Source: a virus
IMG/VR virus record: IMGVR_UViG_3300046168_000058
Coordinates: 1 to 64,000 of that record
DNA: 64,000 bases
Direction: 5' to 3' (one strand)
Both the position numbers and the translations under genes were made by a program. Positions 26,118 through 38,400 of this stretch are shown in pieces (the first letter of the stretch is position 1; each line of letters begins with the position of its first letter). Below the pieces are notes generated by a model. The model searched no databases. It saw only the letters and a program-made list of their open reading frames with translations, and had not been told where the DNA came from.

Positions 26118-27190
26118 CAGTAAGGATTTGGAGGAGTGCTGGAGTGATGAGTTCTGAAGTCCTGAGTATATTCAGGATTAATTCTCATAGTAGAGCCTAC
26201 GGCAAAACCTGTTCCTTCTCCGCCTTCAAGTGAGGATTTCATGGCCATTACATCAGACTCCTTAAATCTGTTATATGGATTATATTGTAGATCTCTAAGA
26301 TAAGCATTAGGGTAGCTAAACCATAAACTAAATTTAGGATTACTAAGATTAGGATTAACCGAATAGCTATTGTACTTAACCTTACTCTCGGCGCTCCCCG
26401 ATACTAAATATCCGCCTGTTGGTCTGTATTTATACCAATACCACTCCCAGAGATTATTACCGACACCTGACCCCCGGCTAACATTTGAATAGTATGCGGC
26501 TTGCGTCTCAGGTACAATTTTAAATCTTTGCCCTTCAATAAGAGGAAATGCGTAGTATTTATAAGGAGCATCTTCACCCAAATATATTGCGGCATCATCT
26601 ACTTCCTTAGGATACCACCGACCATCGGGCTCGCCGTACAGGTTGCCGAAATTGCTGTCAGAAAAAGATACTACCGTATAAATCGGCTCAGGGGCTTCTG
26701 CCACTAAATCTTGCGGGCCAGATGTTGGTGCGGGCCATTCTTCCAACGATTGCGGACCTGCCGCAGGGGCTACAACTGATGCGTTCAACATAGCTGGGCC
26801 CGTTGAAGAAATTTCAATTCCAGTACTCAAACCTGTCGGTCCAAACTGAGGAGGAAAAGTTAAAAACTCAAGGCTCAGAGGTCCAGCTTCAGGTGTTGGC
26901 ACTCTTAAATTAGTAGGGCCAAATGCAGGTAGGCCAAATGCGGACAGCATGTTAGGACCTCTTCTCGGCTCGTTAATATGTAAGCCCGGCTTTTCCGCCA
27001 CACCCGCACGCTGCTTTGGATATAAACCATCCAAATCACCATCTCCGTCAAAATCACCAAATCCCAGTTTAATAGAAGCACCCTGAGATACTTTTTTTTC
27101 AAGATACTCAGGATTATATTTCCTTTTGTATCTTCTTTGTGAAATATTAGTTAGTTTTTTGTGACGGTATATGTGCGGGAGTTCTCGCAT
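26117..27190 (-). CDS. Structural protein with GPxxL tandem repeats (357 aa)
   Basis: Same layout as its neighbour: a Lys/Arg-rich N-terminus (YRHKKLTNISQRRYKRKYN), an Asp-rich EF-hand-like segment (FGDFDGDGDLDGLYP, about residues 46-60), seven GPxxL units (about 75-165), and a Tyr/Trp-rich C-terminal domain. The two genes are probably an ancient tandem duplication that diverged outside the repeats. The DGDGDLDG loop matches dockerin/thrombospondin-like calcium-binding loops, so calcium may order the N-terminal part. Confidence 0.7.
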   Translation of the reverse strand: MRELPHIYRHKKLTNISQRRYKRKYNPEYLEKKVSQGASIKLGFGDFDGDGDLDGLYPKQRAGVAEKPGLHINEPRRGPNMLSAFGLPAFGPTNLRVPTPEAGPLSLEFLTFPPQFGPTGLSTGIEISSTGPAMLNASVVAPAAGPQSLEEWPAPTSGPQDLVAEAPEPIYTVVSFSDSNFGNLYGEPDGRWYPKEVDDAAIYLGEDAPYKYYAFPLIEGQRFKIVPETQAAYYSNVSRGSGVGNNLWEWYWYKYRPTGGYLVSGSAESKVKYNSYSVNPNLSNPKFSLWFSYPNAYLRDLQYNPYNRFKESDVMAMKSSLEGGEGTGFAVGSTMRINPEYTQDFRTHHSSTPPNPY

Positions 27191-27414
27191 TAAGCAACGC
27201 TGTCAGCCCTGTGTGCTTTTGAAATCTTTCCTGTAGCTTGACTATATACTACACCTAATGAACCACCCATTGTTGGGTATTTAGCTCCATAGATATTTTC
27301 TACAGATTTATGATTAGAAGCTTTACGGAAAGATTTTTTCCTCTCGGCTGCTTTGTAGTTATTAGCTGGTTTGCTGTGTTTATATTTAACTGTTGCTGGT
27401 GCTGATGCGCTCAT
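27190..27414 (-). CDS. Small basic protein next to portal (74 aa)
   Basis: Lys/Ser/Ala-rich (KYKHSKPANNYKAAERKKSFRKASNHK) with a short C-terminal Gly-containing part. It shares one base with the next gene and follows the portal stop by 3 nt. Basic proteins here may bind DNA in the head or act as assembly factors. No family recognised. Confidence 0.6.
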   Translation of the reverse strand: MSASAPATVKYKHSKPANNYKAAERKKSFRKASNHKSVENIYGAKYPTMGGSLGVVYSQATGKISKAHRADSVA

Positions 27415-27417
27415 AAT

Positions 27418-29436
27418 TTATTGTTGGTATTGGTTCATGCCTTGTGGGTTGCTATTACCCATACCGGCGGTTGCTGCGGAAACTCCATCCTTTGGCTCAT
27501 TGGCATTGCCCTGCGCCGCTGCATTATCGCCAAGCATCTTGGCAATTTCTGCTTCGCTCTTTGGATCGGGCGGTGCTTCCTGAGGTAATAATTCATCCGT
27601 TCTTTCAAAGCCCATAGCATCAAGAATACGCTTGAGCATAGGACGAATGAACGGACGCATTTCGGGAGGTGATTGAAAATATCTGTCCTGTGTTTGCAGT
27701 GCGAGATTTGCTTTCTCGATAGCCCTCTGGCCTTGGTCCTGAGACAAGATGACTTTGGTATTGATACCAATATTACGGATCGCTTCAGGAGTCATAACAC
27801 CGAAGGCTCGGACATCACCTTCCATGTATTCAAATACTTCTTCCTCATCCATAGTTGCCATGGATACCTGGACGAGCTTGGTCAAATGCTCCTCGAATCC
27901 ACGAACGATTCTACGCATCCAACGACGACCAATCTTAGAAGCTTCTCTTAATGTTGCTTCAACTCCGGTTGCTGTATTGGCAGGAGCCAACGCTTGGTAG
28001 TCACCCTGAGCCATGTTGGAAACACCCAGCCAGAGCTGAACAATACCAAACACAAAATCAATTAACTCCTGGGTCTTAATATCAACATTAGGAATCGCAG
28101 AGAACTGGAGGAAGTCATCAATGTTATATTGATCCTTCAATTCAAAGATCTTACCAGCGTGCAATTCAACATCCTCAGGCTCATCCTCTACGGCCTGCGG
28201 GTTAACACCTATGACCGGATTGGCTGCGAGTTCATTACGATAGCTCTGAGAATTAAACTGCTTATCGACATACTCCTGAAAAGATCTGATCCTTTCAGGA
28301 AGGCTTTTTCCGCACCACTTGTTTCTATCTTTTCCAATAGAAACAGCGGTGTACGGAATGCGGTTATCTGGGGTAAGCTTTGCTACAAATTCGTAATATA
28401 AAATCTTTTTGGCCTCAGGGTCTACAAACACACAGAACTCTTGAGGATCACCGGTACCAAGAACATCACGCTTAACCCAGCATTCAAGAATCTGAATACT
28501 TGGATTTTCTTCATTATCAAAATCTAAGTTCTCGATTCTATCTTCGTTCTTCTCGATCGGACTTCTGGGGTTGGCGTCTTTGTTAACCAAATTGAAATAG
28601 TCACCAAAATTCATCCATTCACGCTCGAGGAACATCTTCTGAGCCCAGCGCATATCTTTATCGTAAAGCTCTACTACGATATCGGCGTCCTCAAGAGACT
28701 CTGCGGTTGTCGGGCATAGGAAACGATCAGAGTCTATGACCTCTGACCTAGGACCTTTGTACTTAACCTGCTGGGTTGGAACACCCTGAGGTAAAGGTTG
28801 AAATTCATGGACACCGGGTATCATCTGAAAGCTAGGATCAGATGCAAGCCGAAGCTCTGACTCACCGGTCATTGGATTCATCTCTGGGATAAACTGTGCC
28901 TCACCTTCAATAATCGGACCTTCACCAGGAATCTCCTCAAACTCGCCTCGTTCGTTGTTGAATAATCCGTTTCTCTCATAATCGTACCAAGTGGACACCT
29001 CTTCCTTATAGGTGGATTTTAAGACCAAAGCCCGTTGGATAAACAAATGGAGATAGGATTCTTCCAAACGCTCACGGGTTTGGCCTTTGTCCTCAAGCTT
29101 CCAGTTAAAGTATTTGTCGTAGGCTTCGGCTGATTCTTGATCTCCTGCTCCCTGGGCCTCAAATTTAAAGTATGGGCTTGTGCCTGTAATCTCATCCTCA
29201 GCCCTAGCCATAAAGTGATCGACCACAAGACTGGTCATAGGGATGGATAAATTAGAATTACTAAAAATACTGTCGTACCCTACCCGATCGGTTCGATCAT
29301 TGTGGTACATCTTCCAGGAAATTTTATCATGCTCAATACGCTCACGGTTGTCCTCCTTGAGCTGCTCTACTCGATCGAGTAAGTATTTAAGGAGTTTATC
29401 CTCCTGTTTCTTAGTTATCTTTAGATTGGTTTCCAT
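27418..29436 (-). CDS. Portal protein (672 aa)
   Basis: The dodecameric DNA gateway of the head. Features typical of podovirus portals are the N-terminal helical wing (QEDKLLKYLLDRVEQLKEDNRERIEHDKISWKMYHND), NLSIPMTSLVVDHFMARAEDEI, a central beta-rich region, and a helical C-terminus (NIGINTKVILSQDQGQRAIEKANLALQTQ…PMLKRILDAMGFERTDELLP). It starts 2 nt after the giant gene stops. Position in the operon, downstream of terL and the giant protein, is unusual but the family features are clear. Confidence 0.85.
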   Translation of the reverse strand: METNLKITKKQEDKLLKYLLDRVEQLKEDNRERIEHDKISWKMYHNDRTDRVGYDSIFSNSNLSIPMTSLVVDHFMARAEDEITGTSPYFKFEAQGAGDQESAEAYDKYFNWKLEDKGQTRERLEESYLHLFIQRALVLKSTYKEEVSTWYDYERNGLFNNERGEFEEIPGEGPIIEGEAQFIPEMNPMTGESELRLASDPSFQMIPGVHEFQPLPQGVPTQQVKYKGPRSEVIDSDRFLCPTTAESLEDADIVVELYDKDMRWAQKMFLEREWMNFGDYFNLVNKDANPRSPIEKNEDRIENLDFDNEENPSIQILECWVKRDVLGTGDPQEFCVFVDPEAKKILYYEFVAKLTPDNRIPYTAVSIGKDRNKWCGKSLPERIRSFQEYVDKQFNSQSYRNELAANPVIGVNPQAVEDEPEDVELHAGKIFELKDQYNIDDFLQFSAIPNVDIKTQELIDFVFGIVQLWLGVSNMAQGDYQALAPANTATGVEATLREASKIGRRWMRRIVRGFEEHLTKLVQVSMATMDEEEVFEYMEGDVRAFGVMTPEAIRNIGINTKVILSQDQGQRAIEKANLALQTQDRYFQSPPEMRPFIRPMLKRILDAMGFERTDELLPQEAPPDPKSEAEIAKMLGDNAAAQGNANEPKDGVSAATAGMGNSNPQGMNQYQQ

Positions 29437-29437
29437 A

Positions 29438-32400
29438 CTAATTTACTATGCCCAAAGCTCTGGCCTTTTTAATTGTAGCTATGTAGGCATTATTTTCCTT
29501 TTTCTCTAGCTCTGCAATGCGTTGGCTTTTTTGTAATCTGCTTAGGGAGTCGTTCTGTTCTACCTTCAGAATACTGTCTCTAATCTTCTTGCGGAGTGAA
29601 TCAGCCCGTTTTACATAGCTGTCCAGAGCTATAAAATCTTTTAAAGCATTCTTATGCTGGTTATACTCTTTTGAGCTCACTGCTTTAGAAATTCGTAACT
29701 GTTTCTCAGCTGCTAGTTTTTTATCTCTAAGCTGGTAGTACATATTCTTAAGGCTAGAGTTAGACACCGAGCTTCTATAAAATCTGTTTATTATTGGAAT
29801 GTTATTTATCTCTGGTGCTTTATAATCGATTTTATCTGAAATCATAGGAGCAATAGCTGAACCTATAAATGAGTTAAGAATCTGACCTGGACCGCCTAGG
29901 TACGCTGTCATTAAATGCTCAAGCTGACTACCAGACACATTCCATGAGACTACCGAGTCTTCAAATCCTTCTAAGGGGTGGTATCCAAAAAAGCTGCTAA
30001 AACTACCTTTTACCGCTTCACTTCCACCCAACATCGTATTAACCCACTTCGATATTTCTGTCCAATACTGCTCTGTCCTTTTAGGATCATTCATGTATGC
30101 AGCTAAAGATGGTTCAAAGTCTCGATCCTCTTTTCGTATTTCCGCACCCATGAAATTTCGGTTATTAGCAAGCTCTACTATTGGTACAATCGGAGTGGGA
30201 ACCATAAAGGTACCCCAGCTACCAGAAGCTAATGGATTTGTAGCGTTTACAATAGCCTGAGCATTTCTCTCCATCCACTCAACAGGACCTCCCCCACCTT
30301 TACCGTTCCAGCGTGAGAATATATCTCCTACTGTTTGACCTAATGCCCAGAAGATATTGTACCCGAGAGGTAGAGGAATCCTTGCATTACTTCCGTCTTC
30401 AAAAGCAAATGTGACATTTGTATCTCTAAGAAAACTGTTGATTTTATCATACTTGGGTTCGGCCTCTTCATCCTCATCATAGTTCAACATTCTCTGTAAA
30501 ATTGCGTGTAAAGCAGAGGCTCCCGCGATAGAACTTATTAAAGCTATAGATTTTTTGAGACCACGCGTATGTAAGGTTTTAAACAGACGGTGCGTTGAGT
30601 TAACTGATGCTCCGAAGAAAACAAACATTGATCCAAGAGTCTGCGTAAAAGTACCCTTCTGATTGAAATCAACTGTTATGTTACGGGCTATCTTTGCGGC
30701 TTCTTGGGCGGATCTGCCTTGCTCTAAAGCAGCTGAAAAAGATGCAAGCCTTATAGAGTTTTCGATGGCAGTATTTCCGGCATCTAAATAATTCAATGTA
30801 GCCATCCAGGCTTCTTTCGCCTTTCCAGGCTTACCGGTTAGCTCTTGAACATCGGCAATCAGCTCAGTCAACGGCTTGCTTCGGAAGTATCCGACCTTAC
30901 CTCCAGACTGCTTATAAAACTGATACAATCTTTTATAGTCTCCGGAGACAGAAAGATTCTTTCCGTACTCGGCTAACTCCTTAGGATCTTTTGGAAGGTT
31001 ATCAAGTTTAGTTGCAATCTTATTACCTGTATCGACCTCAACTTTAGCGATATCCTTCATCATTAAAGCTATTCGCTTAGGGTCGAGTGCCTTACCCATT
31101 AATGTAACTTTGTCATCTTCGGATAAATGAATAGCGGCTGTAAGTAAATCTCTCGCAAAGTTAGGGAAAAGGAATGCAGGGTTCTTCGAAGTAAATAGCT
31201 GAGCCATGTTACGAGTAAACCAAGCAAAGGTTTGCAGAGGCCCAGGCAAAGCTTCGAAATTTAAATTCTTCAGCGAGGCAGCTGACTGCATACCTGCTTT
31301 GTTTTGTTTGAATTTAATGTACATAGGCACACCGTTTTTACGGTACACAAATGTTAAAGGATCGTTCCTAAGTTTCTCGCTCATCTCACGGCGGTAGAAC
31401 TTCAATCCATCAACAGTTTTCTCCCTCTTTTTACCGTCCTCATCGTAGAACTCTATTTTCTGCTCTTTTACCTCGTAGCCATTCTTCATAGTGAGCTCTT
31501 GAAAGTCCTTCTCAAAGATTCCATCTACGCCGAACACTCGCTCACGCAAGTTCTCACTTATAGTAGGATCTTGTTTGATTTTTGCCTCTAGATCTTTACC
31601 TCCCTCAAATGAGTCGAGTTTAGGTATAGGTAAACCTGTGACATTTTTCTGTCCGTAAAAAGCAACGGCTCTCATCAGCTCAAACGCTCTGCCGTATGCC
31701 TGTGCCACTTCGTTTTTGTGGGCTCGTAGCGCACCGTCAAAATACTGGCTCTGAGCCACAGAAAATACCATTTCGGGATCTGGACCTACGGACTTCGCAT
31801 CGCGGCCATATGACGCTTCAAAGAGGAACTGCTGTTTGGGTTGATCCCATGCACGCCCAGAACTGGAAGAAGACTTACCTGCTATTTGATAAACCTCTTC
31901 TAAATCATTTAACCTCTCAGTCTGACCGTCAAAACCCTGCATCGGTGCGTAAGAGTAGGCACTCTCTTTACCGTCTGACTTGTACATATATTTAGACCCG
32001 CCCTGCTTCTTCCAATTAAAATAGGAGCTAGCATTGATCATGGCTGTACGCTCATTGATATCTGCACCACTCTGAATCAAACCGCCATCATTACGCAGAT
32101 TCAGACTGCTCATGTTCATGTCGTAAAATGTCTGCAGCGGATTGCTGGGGTCATCCAAAAATGCTTTGAAGTTTGGATCTTTCTCCATGCTCTGAACAAC
32201 CTTTATAGCGGTTGCAGTTTTTACTCCGCTCAAGGCATCTCCATGCTTTTTAATAGTTTTCTGAATGTTCTTCTTGGTCTCACCTTTCGCTTCAGCCATT
32301 AACTCTTTATAAAGCTCTTTAAGGTGTATGTTTTTACTTGGAGCTATGCGGGCGATTAAATACTCACCAAACTCGCGGTTAGTCACATTATGATTACGGA

Positions 32401-35400
32401 GTGCTTCTTTTATAGGCTCAATGTAGATAAGCTCCGATTGCTTTACCACTTCGTCAGTCTTACCAAAATACTGATGCCATAGTGCGTGGATATCTAAATT
32501 TTCTTTTAATGCTTTGGACGCACCGAGATCCTTTAATATATCCTCCAAAGGTTTTGTAGCAGCTCTCGAGTTGTCTACAAGGGAGTTCATAAACCCATGT
32601 TTAGTTATCGGTTTACCTCCATTTAAAGCGTTCAAACGAACCCCTAACTCTTGACGGCTCTTAGCATTACTACCTGTTTTTTTGAACAGGCGATCCATGA
32701 GAGATAGAGCGTCATTGTATTGGTCAACGCTTTTAATTTTCTCTTTTAACGAAAATGTTTGTTCTTCAAGTCTTGCCCCTAGGAATGGGCTTTTTGAATC
32801 AAGTACTCTAGCTTTAAATACTGGGAATAGCTTACTCTCCTTAATCTTCTTCTGCCAAGCATAGCCGTAAAGCTTCATGTTCTTGGGAGGTACATCCATG
32901 CCAAACGCTTTCCAGAAATCAAACTCAACCTGTTCATCAGCACCTTGAAACTGCTTAACCACATCGCCTACGGAAACCTTACGGCCTCCGGATTTAAGAT
33001 TAAATAGAAGCTGTCTTATCGTTGCGGCAGTCTTTTCATTCTTGTTAAGATTTTTAGTAACAATATCGTCCGCGTTAATACTCGGATCAAGCTTGTCCTT
33101 AATACCCTCCCCTTCGGATTCCTCAAAATCGCTGTCCTTAGTTTTACCCATATCCTTATCGGTACGGGTCTCTTCTTCGAAATCTGCGTCAAATCCTTCA
33201 GGTGTATCGTCATTAGCATCCCCCTGCTTCTCCTGATCGCTGGTATGCTTTTGCATATCGCGATCCATGATAGTTTTATCTTTGCGTTTGGAGGTGCCGA
33301 AGATGTCTACACGACGGGCGTCTACGACTGCCTGGAATATAGGGGCTAAGGTTGCCTGTACATATTCATAACTAGGTACTTCACGATTAAACAAAGAATC
33401 ATCGCGGAGCTTTCCGTTAACATAGAAGTACTGATTATCCGCCTCATATCTAAACTGCTTCTTCTCGAAACTGTCAGCATACGCCTCTTTTCTTTGCTGC
33501 TTTTTCTTAGCTTTCTTAGCAGCTTTCTTCTTACCTTTTTTAGTATTAAGCTTCTCTAAATCTTTGGCCACTGCCTTACGGTCTTTACCGAAAGCATTCT
33601 GGACAATAGATGCAAGCTGATCGTCTTTGAGGTTAATCGATTTATTAGTTGAATCGTAAAGCACAGCACGACCATTAGCATCAACAGTTATCCTTACAGA
33701 TTTACCTTCCCATAAAGTATCTTTTGATGCTTCACCAAGTGGATCTACAGTGTCTTTCTTTTTCTCAAGGTAGTCTACTTTGAAGTTTTTTATATTAAGC
33801 TTCTTGTACATGCTTTTGATAAAGTCATCCCACACAAAAAGTAAGAAGCCTCCCCCGGGAGCTCCAGGCATTGACTGTACAAGAGTAGAACCTTTCGGCT
33901 TTTTAGATGAAGGCATTTGTTCGAGTCGTGTAAGGTCACTCAAAACACCTTGCCCGTTCCAGAAGAATTTTGCTACATCTGCTGCTGATACAAGATCGAG
34001 CCTCTTATCAGCAGAGAGTAACCGTTGATCAACCTCTTCCATGTAAGTATCGTTTAGATACTGCATGTCGTTATTCCAGACGGTTATCTGTCTGTCCAAA
34101 TCAGCTATTTCAGCCTCAACCTTTTCGTCTTTTTTCAGCTGCAGCACCAGAGGTATTTGTTTAGCTCGCAGCTCGCTTATTCTTTGTGCGATTACCTGTC
34201 TGAAAGTTTTGTCCTTATTAGTTTTTAAATACCAGTCACCATCTCCCTCTTCATTCAACTTCCAGACAACGGTCATGTCGTCCCCGTTAGATCTTGTGTA
34301 AGTTACCTCGTACCCACTTTCAGGCGCTACGAAATCACTAACCATATCAAGATCAAGTCTCGAAGGTATATTTACAACATTCGGATCTTCTTTTGTAGCC
34401 TCAGCAGCTTCAAAGCGTCTCACTGCTGTTTCAAGATCCTGCTGTAACCTTTTGGCTTGTTCCTTAGCCATACGGGTAATTTCTTCTTTGGTGCGAACCT
34501 CCCCGTCTTTACCTTTGGTGCTTATGTTTTCTTTGCTGACATCACCCTTTAGCAATCTAGCAACCCTTTTCTGAAGCTCTTTAATTATCTTCTTTTGTTT
34601 CTTCTTCTCTGGGTTGCCTTTGGCTAGCTTACGGGCTGCGGCCATTACATCAAAGCCCTCGTCTACATTGCCTCTTACAAAACCTCCATGAACCTGTTCA
34701 CGAGCTGGAATCTTATCATCAGCCTCTTCTCCAATCTCGCGGTAATCAAACCCGCTGTCGTCAAAGCTTTTTACATACTGAGTACGACCTTTTGAATCTG
34801 GTGCAATACTTTGATTAAGATAAGTCTGCCACCCTGGACCATCTCCCTTAAAACTAGATTCTGCAACATCAGGACCAGTATCAATATTTTCTCTTTGGTA
34901 GAAAGGAAACAGAGGTCTCTTCTTCTTAGCGTCTTCCTTCTTCTCATCAAGCTTACCTTCTAGATGTTCTATGTAATCAAGCTGTCTTTGTTTAAGCCAC
35001 TCGAATACAGAATCGGCTCCTGGGTTTTGCTCGTTCTTATAAGTTTTAGCTATGTAAGCCTCAAACGCTGTGCGCTTCTTATTTGTTTGGGAAGCTTTCT
35101 CGATTAGGTCTTTATCCGTTGCATCTGGGTCAGTTCCTTCAAAGTCAGGAAACTTATCAGATTTATACTCAATAAGATTTTTATATCTCTCCGCCAAGTC
35201 CGACTCGACATAATTAAAATAGTCTTCTATCGCTTCCTCTCGCTTATGAAAGTAATCCCACTCATCAAACGCTCCTGAAAAAGGTTTTCCTCCCTGTACT
35301 TTTGGAAAATAAGGGTTCTCCTCAGCACCTCTAGCACTAAACGCTTCGGAATTATATATGTCATCAAGACGAGGAACTAACGACTTCTGATACCTTTTTA

Positions 35401-38400
35401 AATTTTCAATAGACTTCTCAATCGCCTCTGCTTCTTTATCACCGGCATCTAACTTTTTAAGCTCCTCTTTGTACTGTTCAATTCTGCGACCAGCTTCTTT
35501 GAACATTCTATCGGTCAATGCCTTGTATCTGTACTGCCAGGTGCTCTCAAAAAGTTCGTTGCGACTCTCAAAGTTCTTACCAAGTGCAACACTTATCACA
35601 TGCTGCTCATCAAGGCTAGGATCTGAGTTCATCAGGTCTATACGATTCTTTGCCTTCCTCTCAAGATCGATGGCTTGTTGAATAGCGTATGCAAAGTATG
35701 TGGTGCCTTTCTCGCTCTGAAAGCCTCCTATAGATCTAGCTTTGTTAGGTCCTTCTACTAAGTCACCGTCCTCATCCTTTGTCTTGGGTATGTAAGTCAT
35801 TGGCTCGTTACGAGTACCCGTAGGATTGAGCATGCCTGCCCTTATAGACTTAACATTTACTATGTAATCCGATTTAGAAATGTCACTACCAAGAAAGTCC
35901 CAGTCTTTTCTCTCACCAGGTTTAAAATTTTCAATAAACTGAAGCAGAGTGGCTTGACCATTACTAAGATTGTTCTTTTTCCACTCACCGTCTTTATTCT
36001 TTGACCAGTATGTAATGTTTTTGTTGGGTCCTGTATTCAAAGCTCCAAGCTTCATTCGCATATTCGTACGCTTACCACCTGCATCTACATAATAACTTGG
36101 GTGCGGCATTTCGCTCCACATGAAAGCTTTAGATTCGGGTATCAGAGCCTCTCGGTATTCTCGGACAAATTTTAGCGTCTTTTCAGCGTCCTTGATCTCC
36201 TTCTCAAGGTTTACCAATTTACGGAGAGGGCTAAAGCTTTCTACCTTAGTGTAGTCTTTTTTCTTCTGCTTTTTCTTAGAAACCTTAAATCTAATCTGAT
36301 AACTTTTTTTACCAAGCTTAGCTCTATACTTCTTTAACTGTGCCTGAATCTGTTTATCGCTTATCGCAGCCGGATCAATCATGTCGGTCTGCGTAGTCTC
36401 CTTAAAATATGCTCGGTTTTTCTTAGTAAGCTTTCCAATGTTTTTGAACTTACCTCCTACAATCTTTTGGACAAATTCCTGTTTTGTCTTTTTGTCCTTT
36501 AAAATATTAACCACCTCAACAGTGTCGAATTTGTAGTCGGAATCGCCTTTCTTAATCCATTTGTCTGCAAGCTTGGATAGAGTTTTCTGATCTCCATTCT
36601 CAGAGGCTTTTGTCCATAACTCCTTCTCCTTATCAGTTGCAAAGCTAGGGGCTTTAGTTGTAGTCAGAGTCGCGTAGTTTTTACGATCAGCTTCAAGACC
36701 ACGAACAAGTTCAGCTTCTCGATTTTGAAGTAGCTTTAAAGCTTCATCATGCTCAGCCTGCGAAAGATATAAATCCTCCTCTATCTCAATAATACTGGGC
36801 ATCTTTACAATGCCTCGTTCACCCTTAGCACCCAGATCTGAGTGGACTTTATCCTCCGCAAGATGTCTCGCGGCGTACAAATCCCCAAAAAGCGAGTTTG
36901 ACATTAGATCTTTTAGACCAAACGCTTTTTCAATAATTTGAGCTATCGATGCGCCCTCACCAAGTGCTTTCTTTGTTTTGTTGTATAAGGCTTTAAATTT
37001 CTTTGGATCCGCTAAAGTGGCTTTCATCGCAGCCTGCTTTTTAAGCGTGTTCTTCAAAGCTTTTCTACCAAACTCATTCTCAAACTCTTTAGCTGCTTTG
37101 GTAGCTTCTGCCCGAGTCTTAAAATACTTAGTCTCCACCTTACCTCGAAGACCAGGTGTCGATAAGGTTACCCTAAATCGATTGCCCTTTTCCCACTCAG
37201 ATTTTTCACGCTTAGTGTCGTAGGGACTGCGACCAACAATACCTGGCTGAGGTTTATCTTTAGGTATGTCCGGAACTTTGGGTTTCTCTTTATACTTATT
37301 TAATTCTCCTGGAGTTAGATCTCTAACGGTGCCGTCTGGTAGTTCAATCTGAGTGACCGTTTTCTTATCATCACCTGCAAGGGTTTGTTTAATCGTCTTT
37401 TTTACGATCTTACCTTTGACTTTTTTAGTGGGTCTTCCTTTTACCTTTTTCTTAACCACGCTCCCGTCTGCACCGACCTCTTCAATCTCCTTTTCTACAT
37501 CAGGTAAGCTCTTGTCAGGATCTTCAACTTCAACCTCAAATAACTCAGGCTCTTTGGGAGCTCGCTCCTTAGCACCCTCTCCGGTCTCTTTAATTTCGGG
37601 CTCGGCAAAATCAACCTCCTTCATCTCCTGCACCCGACCTCTAGGAAGAAGCTGGGCTGTGCGGGACATGTCAGCAATTTCCTGGTCTCCGTATGTTTGA
37701 TCTAAACTAGAATCGCGATCCTTCTCAACCGCCGTGGCTACTTCTACCTCACGATCAGTCCAGAATGATGTGTTAGTATCTAAAGCATTCTTACCAACAA
37801 AGGTGTTAAAATCTTTAGCGAAATTAGCACGCTCCTTTGGTGTAGTAAACTCGCCTTTAATTCTACCAACAAGGAAGTTTAAACCTTCCATATCACTCAG
37901 CCCCGATATAGCGGATGAGCCTTCAGGAGCCCTCATATTCTCCGCATTAAAATTAGTGCGAGTACCTGCGGAATCTACATTCTTAAAGCTAAACTTCTTA
38001 CCGCTTGGGCTCCTGCCCATATGCTCCAATATCTTTGCAGATAGCTGATCCTTCATGGATCCGCCAAGCTTTTCAGAACCGGCGTATTTTTTAAGAAAGG
38101 GGAAAGCATACTTACGAAGCCAGCTCTGCATTTCAGTCTTAACAGACTTATCAACCTTACCTCCTGCAAGGATGTTTACGAACTGCATACTGAACCATTC
38201 ATCAGCCGCGTGGAGAGGACCTTTCTTTTGGAGCTGCTTATAGCGTTTCTGTATCTGTTTTTGCTCCGCTTCGGAATATTCGCTGAACATTTTTCCGCGA
38301 ACACCGTACTCCTCCTGCTCGGCAAAAGCGGACAGCTTCTCCTCATAGCTCAACCCATCGTATATGGTGAGTAGCTGCTCGTCATTGAACATTGAATCCC

